Shown: piece by piece, positions 30,206 to 40,111 of the stretch
Layout: every line of letters begins with the position of its first letter
How positions within the stretch are numbered: the stretch's first letter is position 1
Assembly (NCBI GenBank): GCA_947579605.1
Contig: OX388314.1
Coordinates: 3,534,001 to 3,598,000, forward strand
From: Athripsodes cinereus
Taxonomy: Eukaryota; Arthropoda; Insecta; Trichoptera; Leptoceridae
Length of the DNA: 64,000 nt
Direction of reading: 5' to 3'
Notes under the pieces: model-generated
Database searches by the model: none
What the model was told of the DNA's origin: nothing
What the model saw: the letters and a program-made list of their open reading frames with translations, nothing else
Program-made: the position numbers and the translations under genes

Positions 30206-30489
30206 TAATCTGCTTAAGTAATTAACACTCAAACTAATATCTGGTCTAGTTCCACAACTTATGTACAATAATGAACCAATTTTACAACACATTTTACAAC
30301 ACAATAATAGTTATTGTGTTGTAAAATGTAAATTTTTTTTAGTATTGCCCCAGAACAGATTTCGATCTAGTGGGGCATTATATTCCAATATGATTTTTAC
30401 TGTTATTTAAGAATGTAAAATTTTGGAAATAAATAAATAAAAAAAAAAAAAAAAATTCTATACTTAACACTTCTAATTTAAGACTTGGT
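30206..30489. other. No gene seen; hairpin 30290-30328
   Basis: Contains the hairpin with a 3-base loop and an A-rich run ending near 30455, possibly the tail of an unidentified retroelement. Confidence 0.45.
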
Positions 30490-30605
30490 TTGGAGTAGCC
30501 AGAGGTCCTGGAAGCAGTGGTTGGCAAGGATCTCTGGAGAAGGTACCTAGGCACAATGGACCCCCGACCCAACTAGGACAAGGGAAAGAAGATGTATGTA
30601 TGTAC
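30490..30605 (+). mobile_element. LINE 3'-end fragment
   Basis: The end 'ggacccccgacccaactagg' plus 'acaagggaaagaagatg', then (ATGT)n, fits the 'DPRPSWDKGKK' type C-terminus found in insect LINEs. The frame is broken. Confidence 0.5.
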
Positions 30606-30827
30606 TACTAATGTCACTTCCTTCTACAGTATTTAAAATTTGTTTCCATAGGAGAAGCGCTCCATTTTGCATTCTCTATATTATATTTTAGTCAATTACG
30701 AGTTATGTTATAAGATTGTATGGTAATATAATGTATTGGAAATCTAAGAAACAAAGTAGCGTCACAAAATCTTCTACGATTGTTTAATATGAATGTACAC
30801 AAATTTAAAAAAAAATATCATGAACCG
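30606..30827. other. No gene seen
   Basis: AT-rich, nothing recognisable. Confidence 0.5.
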
Positions 30828-30886
30828 ACAGGTTACCCCACTTGTGGAATATGCCGTGACGTTATACATAGTAGAAGTAGTAGTAA
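30828..30886 (+). mobile_element. SINE-A 3' end
   Basis: 'ggttaccccacttgtggaat' and 'atgccgtgacgttatac' with tail 'tagaagtagtagtaa'. Confidence 0.6.
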
Positions 30887-31245
30887 TGGAATAGAACTCG
30901 ACACAAGGAATATTTCTGAATACTTTGTTAAAAAAAATGGATTAGTCCACTTTCGTACTCAGACCACTCCTATATAAGTTATTAAGGTTTAATGATTTAA
31001 AACAATCATTAGGTTTCACCCACGTACAAAAATGTCAACAATAAAACTAATTAAACAAAAATTCAATGAGCATTTTAATTAAATAATGTTCTTTATTGTA
31101 AACTTTATTGTCCAGGTGTTTTGTTTTAATGTTTATTTTTTGTTTAGACCGTAAAATATTAATGAAACATTCAATCACGAAAATCTGACATTGATCGAAA
31201 AAAACTCAAACTGGTTAATGTCAGAAGATGTTTTTTTTCTTTTTC
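30887..31245. other. No gene seen
   Basis: AT-rich, nothing recognisable. Confidence 0.5.
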
Positions 31246-31372
31246 TTTAATTAACATTGATAACAAGCAAATTTACATAAAAATACAATTAAATTAAAAA
31301 CAATCATATAGCAAATTACAAAGTGCGATTTAATCGCGGAGGCGCTTTTCCTTCCAACTAACTCAAATAATA
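31246..31372 (-). repeat. LINE 3'-end fragment with hairpin
   Basis: Minus strand 'gttggaaggaaaagcgcctc' then 'cgcgattaaatcgcacttt'; family of 48084-48235. Confidence 0.5.
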
Positions 31373-32197
31373 TGTAGGTATACATCGATTAATCTTTTTT
31401 TAAAACACATTTGGTTGATTAGTTGATTTCAAATTTATTAGATTTATATCAATTTATTTTATTTTTCATAATTGCATAACCTTTAAACCGGTTGTAGTAA
31501 ATGCATTTTATTTAAGAAAGTCATGCCGATCTTGGAAATCAAAATGACCGATGTACGAAATTTTTGGCATAATTTAGCATAAAACATTTAATAAATATTG
31601 AAATCTATACATTTGGCATTCAGGTATAGACATCACTAACATTCTTTCTATCGGACATTCGGTAGAATTTATTTTTCGGGCTTTGGCCACAGGTATATTA
31701 AAAACATAAAAATAAGTATACTTTCTCTTATACATCATAGATGTACGTTTTGATGCTTATAAAATATACACGGCGCATTACAATAAGCCCGCCAACACTA
31801 TAAAAGTCCATGTTATTAAAATTCTATACAAAATCTTTTATCTTCGTTTGATTAAATCTTCTATACATAACTCATAATAATGTTATTAGTGATTTGAACA
31901 TTATTATTAATTGTTTCACGAAACAAAAGACAGGAAATAAATGTTAATTTAACTGCTCATTTGTTTCATCGATCTCAATTGTTTCTCGAATTGAATTATT
32001 AAATTTTATTATTTATTTCCAATGATGGCCCATTTGAAAGAAAGAAAATTTTGCATACAATGAAAAATAAACTATTTATAATAGAATGCATTTGATAATA
32101 AAAAAAGCTCATTAAAATATATTGTGAGTCATTATTTAAATTAATGAATAAAATGTAACGGCCTACTTTTGCACTTTCTTGTACATCAAGTTGTTTA
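31373..32197. other. No gene seen
   Basis: AT-rich, nothing recognisable. Confidence 0.5.
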
Positions 32198-32283
32198 AAT
32201 GTGAGGCTCGCCACCCATCCTGAGTATCTTAATTTTTTGATGGCACGGAATGGACAGCTTGCATGTTTATGCAGCTGGTCTAC
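32198..32283 (+). mobile_element. SINE-A fragment (first of a pair)
   Basis: 'gtgaggctcgccacccatcc', 'ggcacggaatggacagcttg'. It ends at 'gcagctggtct'. Confidence 0.65.
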
Positions 32284-32325
32284 ACTTCTCTTAATTTTGA
32301 ACTTTTCTGTGAATGAAATCGTTTG

Positions 32326-32465
32326 AATGTGAGGTTTGCCCCCCATCCTTAATATTTTAATATTTTGTTTGCACGGAGAGGACAGCTTGCATGTTTATAC
32401 ATCTGATCTGCTAGTTACCACACTTTTGGGATATACCGTAATGGTATAATGGTATTAGTAGAAGT
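32326..32465 (+). mobile_element. SINE-A fragment (second of a pair)
   Basis: Starts at the same internal point as the previous fragment ('gaatgtgaggtttgcccccc'), 128 bp later, and runs to 'gatataccgtaatggtataa' with a TAG-type tail. The shared start suggests a local duplication. Confidence 0.65.
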
Positions 32466-32699
32466 GGTTTTAGTTGAATGTGAAAAAAGCATGGATAGAC
32501 TTGTCTTGCAGTATTTCATCTCTGCCTACTCTAAAAGGGTTTCGACGGGCATAACAGGATATGTAAAAAGCATGACTTTTTATACATATAGTACATTCTC
32601 AACATCTATATCCACTCATTTACGAGTATTCTAAAATATCCAATATTTTTTGGATAATTTAAATTGATACACATAAATATAATGCTTTAAACACAATAT
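32466..32699. other. No gene seen
   Basis: AT-rich, nothing recognisable. Confidence 0.5.
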
Positions 32700-32826
32700 A
32701 ATATACATATATTACCCAGACCCAGAACAACTTGGCAAGGATCATTCTACATGTTGTTCTGGCCGGGAATCGAACCCGGGATCTCTTGACTCAAAGACAA
32801 GAGTCTCCGCGCCGTATCGGCCATGT
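32700..32826 (-). mobile_element. SINE-E copy, 5' part
   Basis: Minus strand head with A-box region 'gatacggcgcggagactctt', perfect B-box 'gggttcgattcccgg', then 'ccagaacaacatgtagaatg' and 'gttctgggtctgggta'. The clearest tRNA-like head in this family. The rest of the body is missing. Confidence 0.78.
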
Positions 32827-32830
32827 GTAA

Positions 32831-33447
32831 TACCTTTATTTCTTCATGGAAAATCACAATGTCATATTAATTTGACACATATATAGACAATCACATATTT
32901 CATATTCACACATTTCACATAATTATATGCATATTTTAAAATAGGGTGATACATTATTTACTTTTTTGTCTTTTGTATATTGTTTTATACTCATCTGAAG
33001 TGTATCATTAGCTTTAAATAAACAAATAAATACACCTACTAAAAAATACTAATTCTACTAGATTAACTTACCATCTTTAAGAGCCATTACAAAAACAGCT
33101 TGAAGCTTCTTTTACTACACAATAAATATACTAACATGTTGTAATAAAAACATGAACAACGAACAGTTTTAAATTTTCAACAGCTTCTAGTATTCGCGTA
33201 GGTATATTATATTGTGCCCTTGATACCTACATAATGGGGTAAGTAGATAAAATTTAATCTCAAAGCGAGCCATAAATTTAACACTTCAGAAAAACAGCCG
33301 ACGCATAATAATTTTGTTGTTCATGATCAACATCATATTATTATGATACTCGTATACACTTTTTATGCTTACCTATCATATTATTATACATTTCAACTAG
33401 AAATTTGTCCCGTTTTACATGAAATCAATCCAGAATGATTTGTTGAA
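32831..33447. other. No gene seen
   Basis: AT-rich, nothing recognisable. Confidence 0.5.
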
Positions 33448-33725
33448 TTGAATAATGTATTAAAACTCAGATGGTTTGGACAAGTGTGCCGAATGGCCCC
33501 TATAAGACTGCCATACCGGGCCCTCTGGAAACAGAGACCACCGGAGTGGAAAACTAACAGAAGAACTCCGAGAAAAACGTGGCTGAAGCACATAGAATCC
33601 GACCTTCTCCACAGACGACTAAACGCCGAGGATACAAAAAGCATTGCTGCTGACTGAAAGAGCTGGTCAGAATTGGTTCAAAACCTACGGGGGGCACCCA
33701 CTGCATATAGGCGAATGAAAAATAA
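33448..33725 (+). mobile_element. LINE C-terminal fragment, another RTE/CR1-like family
   Basis: 'LKLRWFGQVCRMAPIRLPYR', 'RRTPRKTWLKHIESDLLHRR', then, after one stop, 'SWSELVQNLRGAPTAYRRM' and an A-rich end. The K/R-rich 'RTPRKTW' block is the usual LINE C-terminal signature. No other copy in the window. Confidence 0.75.
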
Positions 33726-34439
33726 ATTTAAAAAAATCAATGTTAGTATGAAAATCAGTCTATTTTATTATTTTCAAGGTCATCCACTCCTTTGCTAGTG
33801 ATTTAGGTGAAAAGCAGTCAAAATCAAATTGATTTTTGGGTTTTACTGACATTTGACTACAAAATGGATTCATTTAGTCTCGATACCAAACTTAATAATA
33901 AGATAAGTTGATTAGAGAATTTAAACGGGTGAAAAGAGAAGTGAACTAGTGCATTTAATTAAAATGCAGATCGTTGTCTATGCGTCATAAAAAACGAAAT
34001 TCAAATTTGATAGCATATCTGTTTTGAAGTGGTCAAATAATATGCGATGTTTTACGATTACCTGAATCTTACAGTATGGGTACTCAAAAACTTCACAAAA
34101 ATAGTGAAAGAGCGTTTAATAAACTGTTGTGATTTACATTTTTACACACCGATGAATTGAGGTACAAACAAGAATATAATAAGTTTTATATTATTTCCAA
34201 AATAACAATGTATGAATACTTGAAGGGTTATATTATTATGCTAACAAGACTTGTAAATATCTATTTTAGTAGCTACAATGTATTTTTAATGACTTACAAA
34301 AGCATATCGCTTAAACATGAGTAGATATAATAATAAAAAATATCATATTACGTTTTTTTAAGACAAAATATATGAAAATTATAAGAAATAAAGCTCTCTT
34401 ATAGATACCCACAGTAATAAAAATAGAACACTTTTATTA
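33726..34439. other. No gene seen
   Basis: AT-rich, nothing recognisable. Confidence 0.5.
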
Positions 34440-34505
34440 AGTTTGTACTTTATTAAGCACAAGCCGGCATTCAAGAGCTTCCGCTCTCATCATCAGTACT
34501 GAGAA
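34440..34505 (-). mobile_element. Penelope-like fragment with hammerhead-like core
   Basis: Minus strand reads 'actgatgatgagagcggaag', 'ctcttgaatgccggcttgtg', 'cttaataaagtacaaac'. It is the same core as 18927-18962 with GAAA changed to GAAT, so probably inactive. Confidence 0.6.
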
Positions 34506-34702
34506 CTGAAGACTGAGTAACTTGAGCCATCTGAATACTCCATGAAAGATGTAAATAAACAAGATTGTCTGATGATTTTCAAAAAAGATCCGTCGAAATA
34601 AGATAGATAAACGCTCAAAGTAAAAATAAATAAATTGTAGCCCGAAAAGAGAGCTTTATCTAAAAATGGGCCATATTTGCATTATGCTGTTAAGTGTTAG
34701 AC
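34506..34702. other. No gene seen
   Basis: AT-rich, nothing recognisable. Confidence 0.5.
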
Positions 34703-35061
34703 CAGTGTTATCCAACGTGGAGGAGCCCACGCCCCACAGGGGGGCAATTTGATTATTGAGGGGGGCAATGCGAAAATGGACTCGACATAAGTTTAACCTT
34801 TTCGCTCGGGGCCATTTAATTGCAATCCTAGATTTCGGTGCCAAATTTAATGAAAAAAGTAAATTTCTTAAATAATTTCGGTATGTAATAATTATTAGGT
34901 AGAATTTTGCTTAGCGAGAACAAAATATTTCAAAAGTTTTTAAAGTGAACAATTCAATTTTTTTTATATTAAAATTATGTTTTTTACATAGGGGGGGGGG
35001 GACATAAGAATTTTAGGAAGGCTAAGGTGGAACATGGAACAAAAAAGGTTGGGAAATACTG
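34703..35061. mobile_element. hAT-like MITE
   Basis: Left end 'cagtgttatccaacgtgg' and right-end complement 'cagtatttcccaacctttt' are diverged inverted ends of the CAGTGnTTCCCAACC type found in hAT (Charlie-like) elements. Flanking 8-mers tgttagac and gtatagat share TAGA in register, fitting an old 8-bp duplication. The 359-bp interior contains 'ggggggcaa' repeats and an 11-G run near 34991 but no transposase. Confidence 0.65.
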
Positions 35062-35434
35062 GTATAGATAGAATATTTTTCAAATGGGCCATTTGTACCT
35101 ACATAATCCATATTCAAAAATATATTAAAAATAATTTAAACCACTCAATTGCCCACAATTAAGCATTTCAATATTAAAATAATTAATATCTACATATTAT
35201 TTAAGAGTTCAGAAACTTAAAAATTGGCGTAGGTTGGCACTTGATGAAACTTGGTATTATTTCTATAGAATATAATATTTCTAAGAAGTTTTCCTAAGTA
35301 GTGTTGGACTATTAATATAAGTTATAGAAAGGAAGGTTAGTTAATTAATAGGGTACTGTTTGGTTTTCCTTATCAAATTTCACTCCCACTCTAAGAAGCA
35401 CCGATATTTTAAGTAGTTTAACATTTCTATCGCT
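35062..35434. other. No gene seen
   Basis: AT-rich, nothing recognisable. Confidence 0.5.
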
Positions 35435-35446
35435 ATTAAAATTGTA

Positions 35447-35829
35447 CTACTATACTATACTATACCCTCACGCCGTGTCCCAGGTGGGGTAGGCAGAGAG
35501 ATCGGAACGCCGTGTCGATCTATCCTTACATACTTCTTTCGCTTCCTCTATATTCATGCAGTTTCTCATACATGCACACCGATTCCTCTTACTTAACACG
35601 CGACCGTCCTTGAGGATTTGATCCACGTGGTCAAGCCACGTAGTTCTTGGACGTCCGCGCTTTCTCACGCCCTCTCTTTCAGATAAATACACCCTCTTCG
35701 TCAATATTACATCATACATTCGCTCTACATGACTATACCATCTCAATTTATTTACACGCATTCTATCCACAACACTCCTCTTGCATCCACTCATTCTTCT
35801 AATATCCTCATTTCCTACTCTATCACGCA
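35447..35829 (-). mobile_element. RTE-like LINE, C-terminal fragment with 12-bp duplication
   Basis: Open minus-strand frame 35830-35468 ('MRDRVGNEDIRRMSGCKRS', 'LRWYSHVERMYDVILTKRVY', 'RKRGRPRTTWLDHVDQILKD', 'RSDLSAYPTWDTA'). The perfect repeat attaaaattgta is at 35435-35446 and 35830-35841. Close in sequence to 13165-13631. Tail 'tatagtatagtatag'. Confidence 0.88.
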
Positions 35830-35841
35830 ATTAAAATTGTA

Positions 35842-35926
35842 TTCTTTTTATTTTATAATTTTGAATGTATTTTTGGCAAAAATAATCTTCACAATCAAAG
35901 GTATAACACGACATAAACATGACAAA
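35842..35926. other. Short unique gap
   Basis: AT-rich spacer between the LINE above and the full-length LINE. Confidence 0.4.
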
Positions 35927-36367
35927 CAGGTTTGATGATTCTTCTTCTTCTTCTTCTTTTTCTTTTCGGCAAGGCACCCGACATCGAGTGAATTATGCCT
36001 ATATACTCACTGCTGTGAGTACAATGTCTTAACGTAGTGGGTATTCATTAGTACATAGCTACATAGTAACTGCCGTTTCAGTCGCCACGTGCGGCAAGTA
36101 CATCTCAAGGGCATTGGGATCAATGAACTCCCCGCCCGAGTAACCAATACATGCACACCGCTTGTGTGTCGACATCGTTGCAATCACAGGGCCGTTTTCA
36201 GGAATATATTTGATGTTAAACACATCGTAGTCTTACAAAAAAAAAAACTTTGTCAAAATTTATTATTATTTTTATAATAATAATTCGTTTCAAAAACATT
36301 TACTATAAAACAATTTATCATTAGGTATAATTAATTATTGAAATTTATTCTTATTAAAATTAATAAT

Positions 36368-39300
36368 TTAGATGTTCTTATTAAATTTTTTAAGGTGATT
36401 TATTAAGGCTAGGTTCACTTTATTACAATTTTGGGCCAAAAGAGAATGGACAGAAATGGGAAAATTAAAACCCAACTTCCTAATCGTCTGAGAAAATTCT
36501 TGATTAGGTAGGAGTGGGCAACCAAAGAAAACGTGGTCCAGAGTTTCCGTGTCCTCCCCGCATTCGCACATAGGGGAATCCAGAATATTGATTCTGGCCA
36601 AATGAGAGGCAATAACACAATGTCCTATCCTCATTCTACAGAGAAGCGAAATGTTTAATTTTGGCCATTTTGTTTCTTGAAACCAAGGTTGCGAGGGGAT
36701 TGAAGGCTGAATTCCTTTATAATGAGACCCAGATACAGACCCGATAAATGAATAATTCCACTTCTCATAAATTTTATCTCTTACAACACCCAGACGATCT
36801 CCTATAGGAAGTACAAATGCATTTGGCAATATACCACAAGAACATGCTTCCTTAGCCAGAATATCTACTTTCTCGTTTCCGGCAATACCCACATGAGAAG
36901 GGATCCAAGCAATCACCAACTCAATATTTTTACTTGATGCCTCGAACATCAATCTTAAAATATCGTGGATTATACAATTATTTGATGACAAACTACCCTT
37001 TCGCCCTAGAAGAGATACGAGGCTAAGGGAATCAGTAAAGACAATTGCCCGTGAAAGTAATCTTTCGACAATTACCCCTAACGCCTCTCTGAGAGCTAAA
37101 CATTCTGCTGTAAAAACAGATGCAGAAGATGGGAGTTGAAATTGAAGTTCGACTTGAAGAGAAGGAGAGTAAACAGCCGATCCACATTCATTTGTATGAG
37201 ATTTAGACCCATCCGTAAAGAAGATCGTATGGGCAGGCCATTCACTATTCACTCTATGAAGGAAAAGGATATTCACGACCTGCGGGCTCAATGTAAAAAC
37301 TGATTTATCCAAACCTATCGAATCAACAATATTGCATGCCTGCAATGAATAATTGAATGGAATAGAATGATGAGTTGAAGGTGTAAGGTGAATTGAAGAA
37401 GAGAAACTTTGGGTTACATACTCCCAAGAGGAGCACAAAAGAGGGTACTTTCTATTACGCCAATAAGGAGAATTTAAGCAAAGCTCCAACAATGTTTGTA
37501 ATTTGAGGAGCAACATATGAGGACCCATGCTCAATCTCCTCAAAACGAATTTGTGAGATAGAAAAACTCGCCTTAGGCAAAGGGGCATCTCTACACACTC
37601 TGCCTGCAAGGCTATTATTGGAGACGATCTCATGGCTCCCAGTATCAGTCTCAGGCATTTATTCTGAACTCTTTCTAGTTTTGCGCTTAAATAATTTGGA
37701 AGGGGATCCATTAGGAAGCATGCATAGTCGATGAGGCTTCGGATGAGGGATGAGTAAAGCATTCTCATAGTAGTCGGGTGGGCCCCCCACCAGACTCTAG
37801 AAACCGCTCTGAGGATGTTTATATTTTTTTCGCACTTGGCTATTATATTGTCAATATGAAGGTTCCAAGAGAGTTTTCTGTGCAAAGTGACCCCCAAAAA
37901 CTTTACTGATTCACAACTTGAAATAGTGGAATTGTTGCACTTTAAAGATATATTGGAGGGTTTATGTTTGTTTGAGAAAACAACGAGTTGGCTTTTGGAA
38001 GGTGAAAGAGTCATACCATTGGCACTAAACCATTCACCTAAGAGATTAAGGGATGCTTCAAGTTTCTCACCCGCAGTGAGCGTGGAACCAACAGAACAAT
38101 AGATAACGAAGTCATCTGCGTATTGTAGTATATTGACTTCAGGAGGCAGAGCGTTTCCAATGTCATGAGTGTATAGATTAAAAAGAATTGGGCTAAGCGC
38201 CGATCCTTGTGGGAGTCCTTTATACACTTTTCTTTCGACAAGCCCATGGAAGGAGTTAATTAGCATACTCCTTTCGCACATTATGTTAAAAATAAGACAA
38301 CATAATGAATTGGGTAAGCCCGCAGATGACATTTTCTGAAACAATACAGGTAAGAGAACGCTATCATATGCCCCACAAATATCTAGGAAACAGGCCGCTA
38401 GATCACTCTTATTAGATCTTGCAATGTGTATATCAGTTACTAGAATACTCAAGTTATCCATACAAGATCTTCCCTTTCTAAATCCAAATTGAAAGGAGGG
38501 AAATGTACCAGAGTTTTCAAAAAAATATTCCAGTCTTTTTTTTAACATGCGTTCTAGGATCTTCAAAAAGCAACAAGACAATGCGATTGGGCGATATGAT
38601 GAAGGTAGAGAAGGGTTTTTTCCGGGCTTAAGGATTGGAACAATGGATTGCCTTTTCCAGGAAGAAGGAATGTTTCCACTCCTCAGTATTAAATTATATA
38701 ATTCCAATAGTTTTATTAAAAGAAGTTTAGGAGCATGTCGGAAAAAAGAGTATGGTATGAGATCAGGTCCGGGAGAAGAATCCCCTGCAGAGTGAACGGC
38801 GGAAGACAGTTCATCAAATGAGAAAGGAGATGAAAGTACATTAGATTGCTCCTGAGATGTAGGACTTCTTTGAAGTTCCAGCATTTCAGGTGCGTATGCT
38901 GGGGACAAGTTATCTATAAAGTTTTCAATCCATGGACCTATCTTGGTTTGTCTTTGGTTTGGGGAGAAAGAACCTCTAAATCGTCGAATGGATTCCCACA
39001 CATCCGATGAAGGTGTGTCAGGGGATAAAGAAGTGCAAAAATCTTGCCAACCTTTTCTTTTCTTTTTCCTGAGAAATTTTTTGGTACGAGCTTGCACATT
39101 CCGAACGAGTAAAAAGTTTTCCCAAGACATATTGTTTTTAAAAGATTTAATCACTGCCTTTCTTTGTTCGACTGCCTCCGAACATTCCTTGTCCCACCAA
39201 GGAGGGGATGTTTTGCGGGGCTTTCGATTACAGGACATTGGTATAGAGGCTGTTGCAGCACGTAAAATCACATCATGGATTCCGTTCGCAAATTCGTCGA

Positions 39301-40111
39301 CCCCCTGATGCTCACCCTGCACACCAGCGACATCCAATAGAATGTGATTCTGAAATTCATCCCAATTAGCTTTCTTTGTAATAAATTTACTCCTAAATGG
39401 GCCATTTGAGGTGCTTTTGGAGGTTACTTTTAAATCAATGATTATGGGAAAGTGGTCACTGGAGAGCGGGTCCTCAAGGATTTCCCATGTTGACATAGGA
39501 GCAATGTCCGCAGTACAGATTGATATATCTACCGCACTTTGTCTCTGATTTGGATTTGAGAAGCGAGTGGGATCTCCACTATTAAGGATACAGAGATTAA
39601 AGTCATCTGTCCAGGTCAGAATAGCCTTTCCTGGAGAGTCCAGGGACTGGCTTCCCCAGGAGGGAGCATGAGCATTGAGATCTCCCAGGATCATGTAAGA
39701 TGGGGAAAGTTCTGAAATGATTTCAGACCAGAAGCTCCTGTCGAAATTAGTTCTGGGAGGAGCGTATACGGACACTACAGATATATTATTGATTTTCGCT
39801 GCCACCAACTGTATATTTGATGGAATATTCAGAGAAATCCTGTTGAACTCAAGAGAGTCCCTTACTAAAAGAGCTGCTCCTCCCCTACCATCCAAGCGAT
39901 CATCTCTAAAACAGGAATAACCTGGGAAAGATACAAACGAATCGTGCGAAAACCATGTCTCTGATAAAGCAGCTACATCAATGTTATGAGTTTTGAGCAA
40001 AAACAGAATGTCATCTCTGTTGGAAACTGCACTACGGCAGTTCCACTGAAGGATGGATAAATTAGAAAGCTTACTTTTCGAGATGCTGGTTATGTTCGTT
40101 GCGTTGGCCAT
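36368..40111 (-). CDS. LINE ORF2 polyprotein: APE endonuclease, reverse transcriptase, RNase H
   Basis: 1247 residues. Endonuclease about 18-228: E51 in SETW, D144 and N146 in LGDLNAH, D219 and H220 in SSDHFP. Reverse transcriptase about 485-760: 'SYRPIALSCCFLKILERM', D577 in FLDICGAYDS, 'GLPQGSALSPILFNLY', YADD at 664-667. RNase H about 962-1090: D967 (FFTDGSK), E1003, D1027 (FTDSLS), D1083 (NEKVDILAK), all four acidic positions present. A C-terminal CxC..H..C motif lies at 1182-1198. The protein would nick the target, copy the RNA from the nick and remove the RNA strand. The start ATG at 40111 lies inside the ORF1 end in another frame, so translation needs reinitiation or frameshifting. Confidence 0.95.
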   Translation of the reverse strand: MANATNITSISKSKLSNLSILQWNCRSAVSNRDDILFLLKTHNIDVAALSETWFSHDSFVSFPGYSCFRDDRLDGRGGAALLVRDSLEFNRISLNIPSNIQLVAAKINNISVVSVYAPPRTNFDRSFWSEIISELSPSYMILGDLNAHAPSWGSQSLDSPGKAILTWTDDFNLCILNSGDPTRFSNPNQRQSAVDISICTADIAPMSTWEILEDPLSSDHFPIIIDLKVTSKSTSNGPFRSKFITKKANWDEFQNHILLDVAGVQGEHQGVDEFANGIHDVILRAATASIPMSCNRKPRKTSPPWWDKECSEAVEQRKAVIKSFKNNMSWENFLLVRNVQARTKKFLRKKKRKGWQDFCTSLSPDTPSSDVWESIRRFRGSFSPNQRQTKIGPWIENFIDNLSPAYAPEMLELQRSPTSQEQSNVLSSPFSFDELSSAVHSAGDSSPGPDLIPYSFFRHAPKLLLIKLLELYNLILRSGNIPSSWKRQSIVPILKPGKNPSLPSSYRPIALSCCFLKILERMLKKRLEYFFENSGTFPSFQFGFRKGRSCMDNLSILVTDIHIARSNKSDLAACFLDICGAYDSVLLPVLFQKMSSAGLPNSLCCLIFNIMCERSMLINSFHGLVERKVYKGLPQGSALSPILFNLYTHDIGNALPPEVNILQYADDFVIYCSVGSTLTAGEKLEASLNLLGEWFSANGMTLSPSKSQLVVFSNKHKPSNISLKCNNSTISSCESVKFLGVTLHRKLSWNLHIDNIIAKCEKNINILRAVSRVWWGAHPTTMRMLYSSLIRSLIDYACFLMDPLPNYLSAKLERVQNKCLRLILGAMRSSPIIALQAECVEMPLCLRRVFLSHKFVLRRLSMGPHMLLLKLQTLLELCLNSPYWRNRKYPLLCSSWEYVTQSFSSSIHLTPSTHHSIPFNYSLQACNIVDSIGLDKSVFTLSPQVVNILFLHRVNSEWPAHTIFFTDGSKSHTNECGSAVYSPSLQVELQFQLPSSASVFTAECLALREALGVIVERLLSRAIVFTDSLSLVSLLGRKGSLSSNNCIIHDILRLMFEASSKNIELVIAWIPSHVGIAGNEKVDILAKEACSCGILPNAFVLPIGDRLGVVRDKIYEKWNYSFIGSVSGSHYKGIQPSIPSQPWFQETKWPKLNISLLCRMRIGHCVIASHLARINILDSPMCECGEDTETLDHVFFGCPLLPNQEFSQTIRKLGFNFPISVHSLLAQNCNKVNLALINHLKKFNKNI

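Noticed and set aside
38943..39308. Plus-strand frames of 60-120 codons across 36.4-41.4 kb
   Set aside because: They are antisense shadows of the LINE ORF1 and ORF2.
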